DNA of 12,784 nucleotides from Symbiobacteriaceae bacterium (GTDB taxonomy: Bacteria; Bacillota_E; Symbiobacteriia; Symbiobacteriales; Symbiobacteriaceae). Below, one piece after another: positions 1-8,857 of the stretch. Location of the stretch: positions 1-12,784 of the forward strand of contig DAHVXO010000146.1 in assembly GCA_027356675.1 (NCBI GenBank). The letters are read 5' to 3'. The first letter of the stretch is position 1, and every line of letters begins with the position of its first letter. The position numbers were made by a program, and so were the translations under genes. The notes beneath the pieces were generated by a model. That model searched no databases, was not told where the DNA came from, and worked only from the letters and a program-made list of their open reading frames with translations.

Positions 1-377
1 TTGCCCTTCATCTCCTCCAGAGGCCAGGCTCGCCCATAGGGGCCGCGCAGACCTACCACATCGCCCACAGAGAGCCGCTCCATTGCCCTGGTCACATTGC
101 CCACCGCCCGGATCGTGTGCTGGAATTGTCCCGGCACATCCGGATCGGAACTGAGGGAAACGGCGGCCTCCCCGGCGCCCCAGACGGTGAGCATGTTAAA
201 CTGCCCGGGCCAGAAGGAATAACGCTCCCGCAATTCGTCGCTGGCGAAGGCCAGGGTATAGGTCTGCGTATCGGCGTTCTCCCGTCGAATATCCTGAATG
301 ACAGCGGGCTGAGGCAGCAGTGGGCTGGCCATTCGTGGCGACGCCGAGTCGATGGGCTGGTAAAATGGCGAGGTCAT
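1..377 (-). CDS. hydG: NAD(P)-linked hydrogenase gamma subunit (FAD-binding), 3' truncated by window edge
   Basis: Only the N-terminal 125 codons are present; the frame stays open to the left edge. The protein belongs to the ferredoxin-NADP reductase-like flavoproteins that serve as gamma subunit of cytosolic group 3b hydrogenases (sulfhydrogenases). These move electrons between NAD(P)H and the iron-sulfur subunits. Visible family landmarks are FWPGQFNML (about residues 60-68), GAGEAAVSLSSDP (about 72-84, the flavin-binding strand), and near the end of the fragment HTIRAVGNVT and LRGPYGRAWP, where the FAD domain leads into the NAD(P) domain. The ATG start at 375-377 overlaps the stop of the upstream beta subunit gene in an ATGA, so the pair is translationally coupled. 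AsrB of anaerobic sulfite reductase is a homologous alternative, but the adjoining hyp genes favour a hydrogenase. The NAD(P)-binding domain and 2Fe-2S site are not visible. Confidence 0.85.
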   Translation of the reverse strand, partial: MTSPFYQPIDSASPRMASPLLPQPAVIQDIRRENADTQTYTLAFASDELRERYSFWPGQFNMLTVWGAGEAAVSLSSDPDVPGQFQHTIRAVGNVTRAMERLSVGDVVGLRGPYGRAWPLEEMKG

Positions 378-1486
378 GTGTCGTTTCCCTCCCTGATGCT
401 GGCTGCCACCCGGGTGATGTCGATCTTGACCGGACACCAGACGATGCAGCGACCGCAGCCGACGCAACCGAAGGTGTCGAACTGCTCTACCCAGTAGGAG
501 AGCTTATGGCTTACCCAATGCCGGTAGCGCCCTTTGAGCGCATCCCGGAAGTTACCCCCATGCACCGCTGCGAACTGCTGGGTGAAGCAAGAGCCCCAGG
601 TCCGCTCCCGCTCGACCTGCTGCAGCCGCACGTCCACCCGATCGTTTACGTCATAGCAAAAGCACGTGGGACAGGTCATGGTACAGTTGGTGCATCCGAG
701 GCACTGCTTCTCCATAGCGTCCCAGACCGGGTGTTCCGGGTTCGCCCGCAGCAGCTCAGGCAGCCCGGCGGTGTCTATACGGCGCCCCATCTGCTGCCGT
801 GCCTCCTCGATGCGCGCCGAGGCAGCCGCTTCGTCGCCTTCCTGCGCCGGACTGGTGGGTAGTTCCACCAGGATGCGCTCGCCCTGTTCGCTCCCCGCCT
901 CCAGGAGGAAGCGGTCGGGCAGTTCAGTGAGGACCAGGTCGTACCCGGCTTCAGCCCGGGGGCCTGTGCCCATGGATTCGCAAAAGCATAGAGGTCCGGC
1001 GCGGTGGCAGTTGGCCGCCACGACCAGCGAGCCCTGGCGACGGCGGTGAAAGGGGGTGTCAGGGTGGTCGCCCCCCAGGAATACCCGATCCAGGATCTGA
1101 AGGCCGTGCAGGTCACAGGGGCGAATGCCGAAGAAGGCCAGAGGCCGCTCCGGACCGGACTCCTCAACCATCCGGAAACCCTCCGGGGTCACCTCGCCGG
1201 AGAACAGGGTCAGGTGCGAAGGGTGTACTTGGCGCTTCACTGAGTCTGCACCGTTGGTATAGGCGAAAAGTGTGCCATCCTCCTCGCGCTCGAGCCGATA
1301 CTCTCCGGGAGCAGCAACCTCCCGCAACCCGTAGGCAATCTCCGCGGGTTCCCGAATGGGGCGAAACACAATGCCGCCATCGCGGACCACCGGCGCGACG
1401 ACCTCATAGTCCCGCAGCAATCGCGCGACTAGTTGGTGAAGGTCTGATTTCTCAAGGATCGCTGTCCGACGCGTCTGAGTTGCCAT
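374..1486 (-). CDS. hydB: Hydrogenase beta subunit, two 4Fe-4S cluster protein (sulfhydrogenase HydB-like)
   Basis: This 370-residue cytoplasmic protein is the iron-sulfur subunit that should carry electrons between the flavin subunit (HydG) and the catalytic small and large subunits of a group 3b [NiFe]-hydrogenase. Two ferredoxin-type cysteine sets are visible near the C-terminus: C262-x2-C265-x2-C268-x3-C272 (followed by C275 and C277) and C341-x2-C344-x2-C347-x3-C351. The middle has the family segments FFGIRPCDLHGLQILD (118-133) and C160 to CFCESMGTGP (167-176). The frame is open to an ATG at 1540, but that start would lie inside the histidine kinase gene. The ATG at 1486 has a strong GGGAGGGAGGAG site and falls 19 bases after the kinase stop, so I chose it. 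AsrA of anaerobic sulfite reductase is homologous; the hyp genes in the same series make the hydrogenase reading much more likely. It overlaps the gamma subunit gene by 4 bases. Confidence 0.88.
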   Translation of the reverse strand: MATQTRRTAILEKSDLHQLVARLLRDYEVVAPVVRDGGIVFRPIREPAEIAYGLREVAAPGEYRLEREEDGTLFAYTNGADSVKRQVHPSHLTLFSGEVTPEGFRMVEESGPERPLAFFGIRPCDLHGLQILDRVFLGGDHPDTPFHRRRQGSLVVAANCHRAGPLCFCESMGTGPRAEAGYDLVLTELPDRFLLEAGSEQGERILVELPTSPAQEGDEAAASARIEEARQQMGRRIDTAGLPELLRANPEHPVWDAMEKQCLGCTNCTMTCPTCFCYDVNDRVDVRLQQVERERTWGSCFTQQFAAVHGGNFRDALKGRYRHWVSHKLSYWVEQFDTFGCVGCGRCIVWCPVKIDITRVAASIREGNDT

Positions 1487-1492
1487 GCGCGG

Positions 1493-1504
1493 CTCCTCCC
1501 TCCC
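1493..1504 (-). promoter_or_regulatory. Strong ribosome binding site fixing the hydB start
   Basis: On the minus strand this reads GGGAGGGAGGAG, 6 bases before the ATG at 1486. It sits almost entirely in the 19-base gap after the histidine kinase stop codon. It decides for the 370-residue start over the in-frame ATG at 1540, and suggests the structural subunit is translated strongly and independently of the kinase. Confidence 0.75.
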
Positions 1505-1505
1505 T

Positions 1506-2900
1506 TCACTCCAAGTTCTGGTGGATCTCATGGACGGCACTGGGCAGCCTGACTACAAACGTCGAACCCTGTCCCTCCTTGCTCTGCAACGCTATGGAGC
1601 CTTCGTGCGCCTGCACCACGGCTAGGACGATCGCCAGTCCCAGTCCGGTGCCTCTTTCAGGCAACTCCCGGGCGTTGTGCGCCCGGTAGAACTCGTCAAA
1701 GATGCGACCCTGCTCCTCCGGGGGGATGCCAATACCTGTGTCGCTCACCGTGAGTACCAGTTGGTCGCCCTGCTCCTCCACGGAGACGGTGACCGTACCG
1801 GGGGCCGGCGTGTATTTGAGAGCGTTGTCCACCAGGTTTTCCAGTACTTGCTCGACGCCTTCCCGGTCTGCCACCAGACAAAGGGAGGAGGGGGGCAAGG
1901 GGGCTTGCAGGACCAAACCCCGGTGTTCCGCCACTGGGCGAAACGCCGCCAGGATCTTCTCCATCGCCGCGGCCAGCGGGAAATGCTGTGGGGGCGCCTT
2001 CGTTCCGGCCTCCCGTGCCCTCGCCAGGGTCAGAAGATCGTTCACAATGCTTACTGCCTGTCCCGTCCGACGCTCGGCCCGCTGCAGAAGGTCCTGGACC
2101 CCCGGCGCCACCTCTCCGGCCATTCCCTGCAGTGCCACCTGCAGCAGGCTCTCGACAGCAGCAATCGGCGTTTTCAGATGGTGTGATACCTGCCGGAGAT
2201 AGACGGACTTGGCCTGTTCGGCCGCGGCAGCTCGGTGGTAGGCTGCGGCCAGCTGTTCCTCCCGGAGACGGAGCCGAGCCCTGATGGAAGAGGTGATGTA
2301 CACACTTGCCAGGAGGGTGGTGGCCATCGCCCCGGTTGTCTCCACAAGGAAGGCCGGGAACCGATAGAGCGGCACAGGGGCCGCCGAAAACAGGTCGACA
2401 TGGCGGAGGACGCCAGTGGCCTCGCCCGCCGCCAGCCCAGCAAACAGGGTCACCGCCAACCCGGCGAGAGCGTAGGCGGTACGTGGCGACAGAAAAATGC
2501 TGGCGATGATACTGTGGAAGACGAAGTAGGCGGCGAAGGGATTCTCCGCTCCGCCTGTGAAGTGCAAGAGCAAGGCCAGCGCGAACAGGTCGGCAGCGAT
2601 CTGGAGGGCCACCAGCCACCTGGCCGGTGCGGTAGAGGCGTGGTCAGGGATCGGTAACTCGCCCTCCACCTGGCCGTTCACTGCCGGCAACCAACGACGG
2701 GACAGCAGGGCAAAGACCAGGTTGTACATGGCGATGGTGACGGCTAGCAGGCTGAGCTCCCACGCGGGCAGGTCTAGTCCCAGGGCAACCCGGCCAAGGA
2801 CGGCCAGAAGGGCAACCCCGGCAGCAGCAAACCAGCGCAGCCGGATCAACCAGCCGAGGCGCTGGGGCAATTCGACATCCACCAGGGTTTGCGAGCTCAT
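1506..2900 (-). CDS. Six-helix membrane histidine kinase with RegB-type quinone motif
   Basis: A 464-residue sensor kinase. The N-terminal 200 residues are very hydrophobic, with about six predicted membrane helices (roughly 23-42, 46-66, 97-114, 122-138, 141-161, 180-201). Between the third and fourth lies GGAENPF (116-122), matching the GGxxNPF heptad that binds quinone in RegB/PrrB redox kinases. A charged, Ala/Glu-rich linker (205-232) leads to a HisKA domain with SHHLKTP (239-245), H240 being the likely phosphorylated histidine. The ATPase domain has an N box ENLVDNA (354-360), G1 DTGIGIP (387-393) and G2 GTGLGL (417-422). The H box differs from classical RegB, and the redox cysteine near the RegB H box is absent (the only Cys is C341). 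I therefore call it RegB-like in the sensor part only. The start overlaps the response regulator stop in an ATGA, so the two form a coupled pair. Signal sensed (quinone pool) and target (hydrogenase operon) are inferences. Confidence 0.9.
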   Translation of the reverse strand: MSSQTLVDVELPQRLGWLIRLRWFAAAGVALLAVLGRVALGLDLPAWELSLLAVTIAMYNLVFALLSRRWLPAVNGQVEGELPIPDHASTAPARWLVALQIAADLFALALLLHFTGGAENPFAAYFVFHSIIASIFLSPRTAYALAGLAVTLFAGLAAGEATGVLRHVDLFSAAPVPLYRFPAFLVETTGAMATTLLASVYITSSIRARLRLREEQLAAAYHRAAAAEQAKSVYLRQVSHHLKTPIAAVESLLQVALQGMAGEVAPGVQDLLQRAERRTGQAVSIVNDLLTLARAREAGTKAPPQHFPLAAAMEKILAAFRPVAEHRGLVLQAPLPPSSLCLVADREGVEQVLENLVDNALKYTPAPGTVTVSVEEQGDQLVLTVSDTGIGIPPEEQGRIFDEFYRAHNARELPERGTGLGLAIVLAVVQAHEGSIALQSKEGQGSTFVVRLPSAVHEIHQNLE

Positions 2901-3316
2901 GGCCGGAAGATCAATCGCCGCACCCGCTCCAGCAGGTCGCCGGGGGACACCGGCTTGTCCAGGAAATCCTGGATCGGAAGGTAGTCGCCCTGGCCGTAGG
3001 CCGGGTCCCGTTCGTCCGGATAGAAGCGCATCGGGGTCGTTCGGTGGAGCGAGCTAAGAACGGCGACCGGTGTGCGGCTGAGGACCAGGTCGGGATCCCG
3101 ACGCAAGTCCCACACAAAGTGAAACCCCTCCGTGCCCTCGGGCATCATCACATCGACCAGGATCACATCCGGGTGCTCCTGCCGGGCCTTTTGCAGCCCC
3201 TCATGCGGGGTGGAGGCGATAAGTACCCGATAGTTCCCACTCTCCAAGATCAGGCGCAACGACTCGGTCATGTCCTGGTCATCGTCGACAATCAGGATGG
3301 TCCCGGAATTGGACAT
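2897..3316 (-). CDS. Single-domain response regulator (receiver only)
   Basis: A 139-residue receiver domain with no DNA-binding or enzymatic output. The acidic pocket is D11-D12-D13, the phosphoacceptor D55 (in LVDVMMP), the switch Ser at 88-89, and the conserved Lys K121 (FLDKP). The segment between the switch Ser and the Lys is about ten residues longer than in CheY, with an acidic, Tyr-rich insert (about 97-117). An upstream in-frame GTG at 3337 would add seven residues, but the ATG at 3316 follows GGGGAGGGAG and is preferred. It lies 36 bases after hypE and overlaps the kinase gene downstream, so it is almost certainly that kinase's partner. Without an output domain it must act by protein contact, as a phosphorelay intermediate, or on an unseen transcription factor; which of these cannot be read from the sequence. 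Confidence 0.88.
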   Translation of the reverse strand: MSNSGTILIVDDDQDMTESLRLILESGNYRVLIASTPHEGLQKARQEHPDVILVDVMMPEGTEGFHFVWDLRRDPDLVLSRTPVAVLSSLHRTTPMRFYPDERDPAYGQGDYLPIQDFLDKPVSPGDLLERVRRLIFRP

Positions 3317-3320
3317 GAAA

Positions 3321-3330
3321 CTCCCTCCCC
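3321..3330 (-). promoter_or_regulatory. Ribosome binding site of the response regulator
   Basis: Minus-strand GGGGAGGGAG ends 4 bases before the ATG at 3316. It supports that start over the in-frame GTG at 3337, which would place this purine run inside the coding region. Confidence 0.65.
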
Positions 3331-3352
3331 TCGTCACCAGGTGTCCACAGTG

Positions 3353-4399
3353 CTAACAGATGCGTGGCAGCTGGTCCCCCGGCAAAAGGTCCACTACCCG
3401 CGTGGAGCCGAGGCGGGTGCGCATCACCACCAGTCCGGGGTGCTCATCCACCACCCGCCCGATGATCGCGGCCTCGCGCCCCTCCGGCCGACGTCGCATC
3501 GCGGCCAAAATCCGCTCGGCATCCTCCGGGGCCACGAAGGCCACCAGCTTCCCTTCGTTGGCCACATAGAGCGGGTCCAGCCCCAGCAGTTCGCAAGCGG
3601 CGGCCACCGCCCCCGGCACCGAAATGGTGTCCTCGTCCAGCACGATACCTGTGCCCGAGGCCTGGGCAATCTCGTTGACCGCACTGGCCAAGCCGCCCCG
3701 CGTGGGATCCCTCAGGGCGTGAAGGCGCCCGCCGACCGCCAACATCTCTGCCACCAGTCGGTGCAGAGGCGCTGTGTCGCTCTCCAGGTGGGTCTCGAAC
3801 TCGAGCCCCTCCCGAACTGACAGGATGGTGATCCCGTGCTCCCCTATGGCTCCACTTAAAATCACCCGGTCCCCCGGACGCACGAGGCGTGACCCCAGTT
3901 CAACCCCCGGACCCACCAGGCCCACGCCGGAGGTGGTCAGGAACACGCCGTCCGCCTTCCCACGTTCCACCACCTTCGTGTCGCCTGTCACCAGCTGGAC
4001 CCCGGCCTCGGCGCAGGCCTGCTGGACCGAGGTGGCAATGCGCTCCAGGTCCGCCATGGGGAACCCCTCTTCCAGGATACAGGCCAGACTCAAGAAAAGA
4101 GGTTGTGCTCCTCCCATCGCCAGATCGTTGATGGTGCCGTTGACGGCCAGGCGCCCGATGTCGCCTCCGGGGAAGAAGATCGGGCTGACCACGTAAGAGT
4201 CCGTAGTCAAGGCCAGGCGCCCACCTGCCATCTCCATTACCGCCTGGTCGTTAAGCGCGTCCAGGTACGGGTTGGCAAAGCGGGACAGGAAGACTTGCTT
4301 GATCAGATCCAGGCTCATCCGACCACCGCTGCCGTGCCCCATGACGACGGTCTTGTAGTTGCTGGCGGGAACGGGGCAACTCAGGCTGTTATCCACCAC
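3353..4399 (-). CDS. hypE: Hydrogenase maturation protein HypE
   Basis: A 348-residue, full-length member of the PurM/SelD-like ATPase family. HypE receives a carbamoyl group from HypF on its C-terminal cysteine and dehydrates it, using ATP, to a thiocyanate that supplies the CN ligands of the [NiFe] active-site iron. The expected C-terminal PRIC, ending in C348, is present. The N-terminal GHGSGGRMSLDLI (21-33), ALTTDSYVVSPIFFPGGDIG (63-82), LVTGDTKVVERG (136-147) and RDPTRGGLA (230-238) are the ATP-binding and dimer landmarks of the family. The start is a GTG at 4397-4399, followed directly by a second GTG; GGGGAGG lies just upstream, so either could be used. It begins 23 bases after the hypD stop and is the last maturation gene of the series. 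Confidence 0.97.
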   Translation of the reverse strand: MVDNSLSCPVPASNYKTVVMGHGSGGRMSLDLIKQVFLSRFANPYLDALNDQAVMEMAGGRLALTTDSYVVSPIFFPGGDIGRLAVNGTINDLAMGGAQPLFLSLACILEEGFPMADLERIATSVQQACAEAGVQLVTGDTKVVERGKADGVFLTTSGVGLVGPGVELGSRLVRPGDRVILSGAIGEHGITILSVREGLEFETHLESDTAPLHRLVAEMLAVGGRLHALRDPTRGGLASAVNEIAQASGTGIVLDEDTISVPGAVAAACELLGLDPLYVANEGKLVAFVAPEDAERILAAMRRRPEGREAAIIGRVVDEHPGLVVMRTRLGSTRVVDLLPGDQLPRIC

Positions 4400-4422
4400 G
4401 GCTTACCTCCCCTCTTTCTCCG

Positions 4423-5520
4423 CTACCCCCCGAGTCGATAGCGACCGAAGTTGAAGTAGGCGGCGCAGGCACCTTCGCTGGAGACCATCGGCGCACCAAG
4501 GGGATTCATCGGGGTGCACCGAGTACCGAAAGCCGCACACTCCGGCGGTTTTCTTCGCCCCTGCAGGATCTGCCCGCTGATGCACTCCTCCGGTTCGCGA
4601 GCCGTGATCCCCTCCACGCCGAAACGGAGTGCCGCGTCAAACTCGGCATACTCCGGCCGCAGACCGTAGCCGCTCCCAGGGATCACCCCAATCCCCCGCC
4701 AGGCCCGGTCGATGGGCTCGAACACTTCGGCCACCAGCGCTCGGGCCGGCAGGTTCCCCTCCCGGCGAACCGAACGGCTGTACTGGTTTTCCACTTCGGA
4801 ACGCCCCTCCTCCAGCTGCCGGACGCACATGAGAATCCCCTGAAGGATGTCGGCCGGCTCAAAGCCCGTGACCACAATAGGCGCGCGGTACTCCCGGGCC
4901 AGGGACTCATACTCTTCATAGCCCATCACGGTGCAGACATGGCCTGCGGCCAGGATCCCTTGAACCCGGTTGTCGGGCGCAGAGAGAAGGAAGCGAAGTG
5001 CGGGGGGGACCGTGACATGGGAGACCAAAAGGGAGAGATTCCGTAGCCCCCGGCGCCGGGCCTCCCTGGCGGCCATGGCATTTGCCGGGGCGGTCGTCTC
5101 AAAGCCGATGGCGAAAAAGACCACCTGCCGCTGGGGGTTGGCCTCGGCAATGGCCAGGCAGTCCAGCGGGGAGTACACGATCCTCACGTCACCACCCCGC
5201 GCCCTGACCGCGAACAGATCCCCGGCACTGCCCGGCACCCGCAACATGTCGCCGAACGAGCAGAAGATCACCTCAGAACGAGCAGCGATTGCCAGGGCCT
5301 GGTCGATCAGTTCGACCGGCGTCACACAGACTGGACAACCCGGCCCGTGCACCAGTTCCAGGCCTGGCGGAAGCAACTGCTCGATGCCGAATTTGATGAT
5401 GGCGTGGGTCTGCCCGCCACAGACCTCCATCAGGGTCCAAGGGTGGCGGACGGCGTCGCGGAGGAGGTTAGCGCAGCGCCCCACAATGCCGGCGTCGCGG
5501 TACTGGTCGATGAACCTCAC
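4423..5520 (-). CDS. hypD: Hydrogenase maturation protein HypD
   Basis: A 365-residue iron-sulfur protein, the scaffold with HypC on which the Fe(CN)2CO unit is built in the cytoplasm. The three conserved functional cysteines are C34 in CGGQTHAI, and C62 and C65 in GPGCPVC. Other family motifs present are [21 protein letters not shown] and [18 protein letters not shown]. The C-terminal region carries the cysteines of the 4Fe-4S site ([21 protein letters not shown] and EGACAAYF). Length and all key residues are normal, so the gene looks intact. Its ATG overlaps the hypC stop by 4 bases, which fits equal production of the two partner proteins. Confidence 0.98.
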   Translation of the reverse strand: MRFIDQYRDAGIVGRCANLLRDAVRHPWTLMEVCGGQTHAIIKFGIEQLLPPGLELVHGPGCPVCVTPVELIDQALAIAARSEVIFCSFGDMLRVPGSAGDLFAVRARGGDVRIVYSPLDCLAIAEANPQRQVVFFAIGFETTAPANAMAAREARRRGLRNLSLLVSHVTVPPALRFLLSAPDNRVQGILAAGHVCTVMGYEEYESLAREYRAPIVVTGFEPADILQGILMCVRQLEEGRSEVENQYSRSVRREGNLPARALVAEVFEPIDRAWRGIGVIPGSGYGLRPEYAEFDAALRFGVEGITAREPEECISGQILQGRRKPPECAAFGTRCTPMNPLGAPMVSSEGACAAYFNFGRYRLGG

Positions 5521-5765
5521 CGATCCTGTCCCCCTTCCTCCAGCTCACCCATCTGTGCGAGGTAGGTATAGACCCGACGGGCCTCTGCTTCATCGACCCG
5601 GCTGATGGCGAACCCGGCGTGGACGATGGTGTATTCCCCGATGTGCAGCTCGGGTACGTATTCGAGGCAAACCTTCTTGGTCACCCCGCCGAAGTCGACC
5701 CGACCCAGGCGCAGACCCTCCTCGAACAGGATCTCGACGACCTTCCCTGGAATCCCCAAGCACAT
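5517..5765 (-). CDS. hypC: Hydrogenase maturation chaperone HypC
   Basis: An 82-residue HypC/HupF-family chaperone. The protein begins MCLGIPGKV, giving the essential Cys2 that, once the initiator Met is removed, binds the iron unit together with HypD and then the hydrogenase large-subunit precursor. The conserved [12 protein letters not shown] segment (about 48-59, with H49) follows the beta-barrel core. The start at 5765 is forced because Cys2 must follow the initiator; a GGGG-rich site precedes it. It sits 25 bases after hypF and overlaps hypD by 4 bases. Confidence 0.97.
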   Translation of the reverse strand: MCLGIPGKVVEILFEEGLRLGRVDFGGVTKKVCLEYVPELHIGEYTIVHAGFAISRVDEAEARRVYTYLAQMGELEEGGQDR

Positions 5766-5790
5766 GCCTTTTCCCCACTTTCCGGTCTCC

Positions 5791-8109
5791 TCACGCGCCA
5801 GCGATCATCGCAGCCGCCACCACCGCCTGGCCCAGGCTCAGGCCACCATCGTTGGGAGGCACCATGCGGTGGGTGTAGACCATAAAACCTTCCCGCTCGA
5901 GTCCCTCCGTTACCTGCACAAGCAGCCGCAGGTTCTGGAATACGCCGCCCGACAAGGCCACGGCGCCTATGCACCAGCGCTCCCGGAGGACTGCGCACAC
6001 TTCGACGATCATGGCGGCAAGGCCGTTCTGGAACCGAGCCGCGATGACCCCGACGGGCGTTCCCTGGCGCACATCGTTCACCAGTTCGCGCCACAGAGGC
6101 CCCGTTTCGATGACCCAGGTTTCCCCTTCGCAACGGCGCAGTGGAATCGGATAACTCTGCCGGCAGGCACGATCCACCGCCGCTTCCAACGCCATGGCGG
6201 CCTGACCCTCAAACCGTGCCATCGTGCAGATCCCCGTGACGGCAGCCACGGCGTCAAACAGGCGGCCCACGCTGGACGTTGGCGGGCTGTTCAGACCCCT
6301 TTCCATGACCCGGTCGAGCATGCGCCAGTTCTTCCGGCCCACCGCAGCCAGAAGGGGCAAATCAAGGTCCTGGTGGGCGGGGCCGAAGGCGCCCCTCAGG
6401 TGCGCCGCGGCCATTCGCCACGGCTGGTGGATGGCTTGCTCACCGCCGGGCAGAGGCACGTATGCCAGGTGCACCACGCGCCGGTAGGATGCCAGGTCGG
6501 CGATTAGAAACTCCCCACCCCAGACCGCTCCATCAACCCCGTAGCCCGTACCATCAAAGGCCACCCCGATCACCGGACCGGCGACACCATTGTCGGCAAG
6601 GCAGGCCGCGATGTGGGCGTGGTGGTGCTGAACGCCCACCCGATCCACTCCTTCCAGGGACAGGGCGAAGCGGGTTGAGAGATACCCCGGGTGGAGATCA
6701 TGGGCCACCACCACGGGCTCGATCTGAAACACCCGTTGGAAGTGCTTGATCCCTTCGGTAAAGGACGTCCAAGTGCCCAGGTTTTCCAAATCTCCGATGT
6801 GGTGGCTCATTAGCACCTGCCTACCATGGCCCAGCGCGAAGGTATTCTTCAAGTGCCCGCCCGTGGCCAGCACAGGCACGGGAAACGCCTGGGGAACCGG
6901 CACCGGATCCGGCACATAACCTCGGGAGCGGCGGATAAAAACCGCCCGACCCTCCCCTGCGCGCAGCACCGAATCATCGCAGCGCAGATGGATCTCCCGG
7001 TTGTGGATCAAAAAGGCGTCGGCTATGGTGCGAAGCCGTTCCAGGGCGTCACCGTCCCGGTAAGCGATGGGTTCCTCGCTGAGATTGCCACTGGTCATCA
7101 CCAGGGGCCGACCGGCATCTCGCAGCAGCAAATGGTGTAAGGGCGTGTAAGGCAGCATCAGTCCCAGGGTTGACTGGCCGGGCGCAACCTCCGGGACCAC
7201 AGACCCCATGGACCTCCGGGGCAGCACCACCACCGGCCGGCGCGCCGAGGTGAGCTGCTGCGCCGCAACACCGTCCACCTGGCACAGGCTCCGGGCTTCT
7301 TCCAGGGAGGCTGCCATGACCGCCAAGGGTTTGGCTTCGCGTCCCTTCCGGGACCGCAGCCGCGCCACGGCCTCGCGGTCGGTGGCATCACAAGCCAGGT
7401 GGTATCCGCCCAGTCCCTTGACCGCGAGGATCCATCCGGTCCGGAGCAGGGTCGCCGCTCGGGCCACCGCGTCCCGACCACCCGGTGTGCCGCCGTTCCC
7501 TTCTCCGGAAGCCTGCTCCAGCGGTTCTCCGCTCCCGTCCACCAGATAAACCTGCGGGCCGCAGTGTGGGCAGGCATTGGGCTGAGCGTGGAAGCGCCGG
7601 CAATTCGGATCCTCGAACTCTTGTCGGCAAGCGGGACACATGGTGAAAGCGGCCATGGTGGTCCGCTCCCGGTCGTAGGGAACGCCCCTGATAATGGTCA
7701 GGCGCGGACCGCAGTTCGTGCAGTTGATGAAAGGATAGCGATAGCGCCGGTCGCCCGGGGCGAACAACTCTCGCAGACAGTCCGGGCAGGTGGCCGCATC
7801 CGGGGAGATCACCACCCGGAGTTCGTCCCGTGTCTGACTCTCTTCGATGGCGAAGCCTCGGTCCCCCCGGACTGGCAGCACCTCTCGCCCCACCCGGTCA
7901 ATGCGGGCCAGGGGCGGTGCCTCTGTCTGAACGGCGGACAGGAAGGCATCGAGGTGCTCATCGTGCCCCTCTACCTCGATGACCACTGCCGCTCCCTCGT
8001 TGCGGACCAATCCGACCAGGCCGTACCGTCCGGCGAGGCGGTAAGTAAAAGGTCGAAAACCCACGCCCTGGACGGTTCCTTCCACTTGGACGCGCCACCG
8101 CCGGATCAT
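5791..8109 (-). CDS. hypF: Carbamoyltransferase HypF
   Basis: A full-length 772-residue HypF that makes the cyanide precursor: it activates carbamoyl phosphate with ATP and transfers the carbamoyl group to the HypE cysteine. Domains in order: acylphosphatase (about 1-90; VQGVGFRP with R19, and N37), paired zinc-finger motifs (CPDC 108-111, CTNC 130-133, CPAC 158-161, CPHC 180-183), a YrdC-like domain (about 213-395; KGLGGYHLACDA and TSGNLSEEP), and a Kae1-like carbamoyltransferase domain (about 410-772; HHHAH 495-499, DGTGYG 519-524, NDGGLSLGQ near the end). The ATG at 8109 follows AAGGGGAGG at a good distance. An 85-base gap separates it from hypB, the longest gap within the hyp genes. Several long open frames on the opposite strand are GC-driven shadows. 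Confidence 0.98.
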   Translation of the reverse strand: MIRRWRVQVEGTVQGVGFRPFTYRLAGRYGLVGLVRNEGAAVVIEVEGHDEHLDAFLSAVQTEAPPLARIDRVGREVLPVRGDRGFAIEESQTRDELRVVISPDAATCPDCLRELFAPGDRRYRYPFINCTNCGPRLTIIRGVPYDRERTTMAAFTMCPACRQEFEDPNCRRFHAQPNACPHCGPQVYLVDGSGEPLEQASGEGNGGTPGGRDAVARAATLLRTGWILAVKGLGGYHLACDATDREAVARLRSRKGREAKPLAVMAASLEEARSLCQVDGVAAQQLTSARRPVVVLPRRSMGSVVPEVAPGQSTLGLMLPYTPLHHLLLRDAGRPLVMTSGNLSEEPIAYRDGDALERLRTIADAFLIHNREIHLRCDDSVLRAGEGRAVFIRRSRGYVPDPVPVPQAFPVPVLATGGHLKNTFALGHGRQVLMSHHIGDLENLGTWTSFTEGIKHFQRVFQIEPVVVAHDLHPGYLSTRFALSLEGVDRVGVQHHHAHIAACLADNGVAGPVIGVAFDGTGYGVDGAVWGGEFLIADLASYRRVVHLAYVPLPGGEQAIHQPWRMAAAHLRGAFGPAHQDLDLPLLAAVGRKNWRMLDRVMERGLNSPPTSSVGRLFDAVAAVTGICTMARFEGQAAMALEAAVDRACRQSYPIPLRRCEGETWVIETGPLWRELVNDVRQGTPVGVIAARFQNGLAAMIVEVCAVLRERWCIGAVALSGGVFQNLRLLVQVTEGLEREGFMVYTHRMVPPNDGGLSLGQAVVAAAMIAGA

Positions 8110-8194
8110 TGGGTCGGCCTCCCCTTGAGCGTCCCATTTTCACGGAGCTTCTACAGGGTGGGAACTCGCACCTGCCACATTCGCCCCCCAGTTG

Positions 8195-8853
<659 letters not shown>

Positions 8854-8857
<4 letters not shown>

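Noticed and set aside
1..1486. Anaerobic sulfite reductase subunits AsrA/AsrB instead of hydrogenase beta/gamma
   Set aside because: The families are homologous, but six hyp genes in the same series and the GEAAVSLSSDP-type gamma sequence point to a hydrogenase; the gene to the left would settle it.
1487..1540. Longer N-terminus for the hydrogenase beta subunit (ATG at 1540)
   Set aside because: It would overlap the kinase gene and pass through the strong ribosome binding site; the extra 18 residues do not look like family sequence.
5605..6507. Long plus-strand open frames opposite hypC/hypF, and others of similar size at 7399-8277
   Set aside because: They are antisense to clear, full-length HypF and HypC; the products are Arg/Pro/His-rich with no domain, as expected for shadows in GC-rich DNA.
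8110..8194. Possible terminator or separate promoter in the 85-base hypB-hypF gap
   Set aside because: Only a short bulged stem around 8154-8174 with no T-run on the minus strand, and no convincing -35/-10 pair; it looks like a plain within-operon gap.
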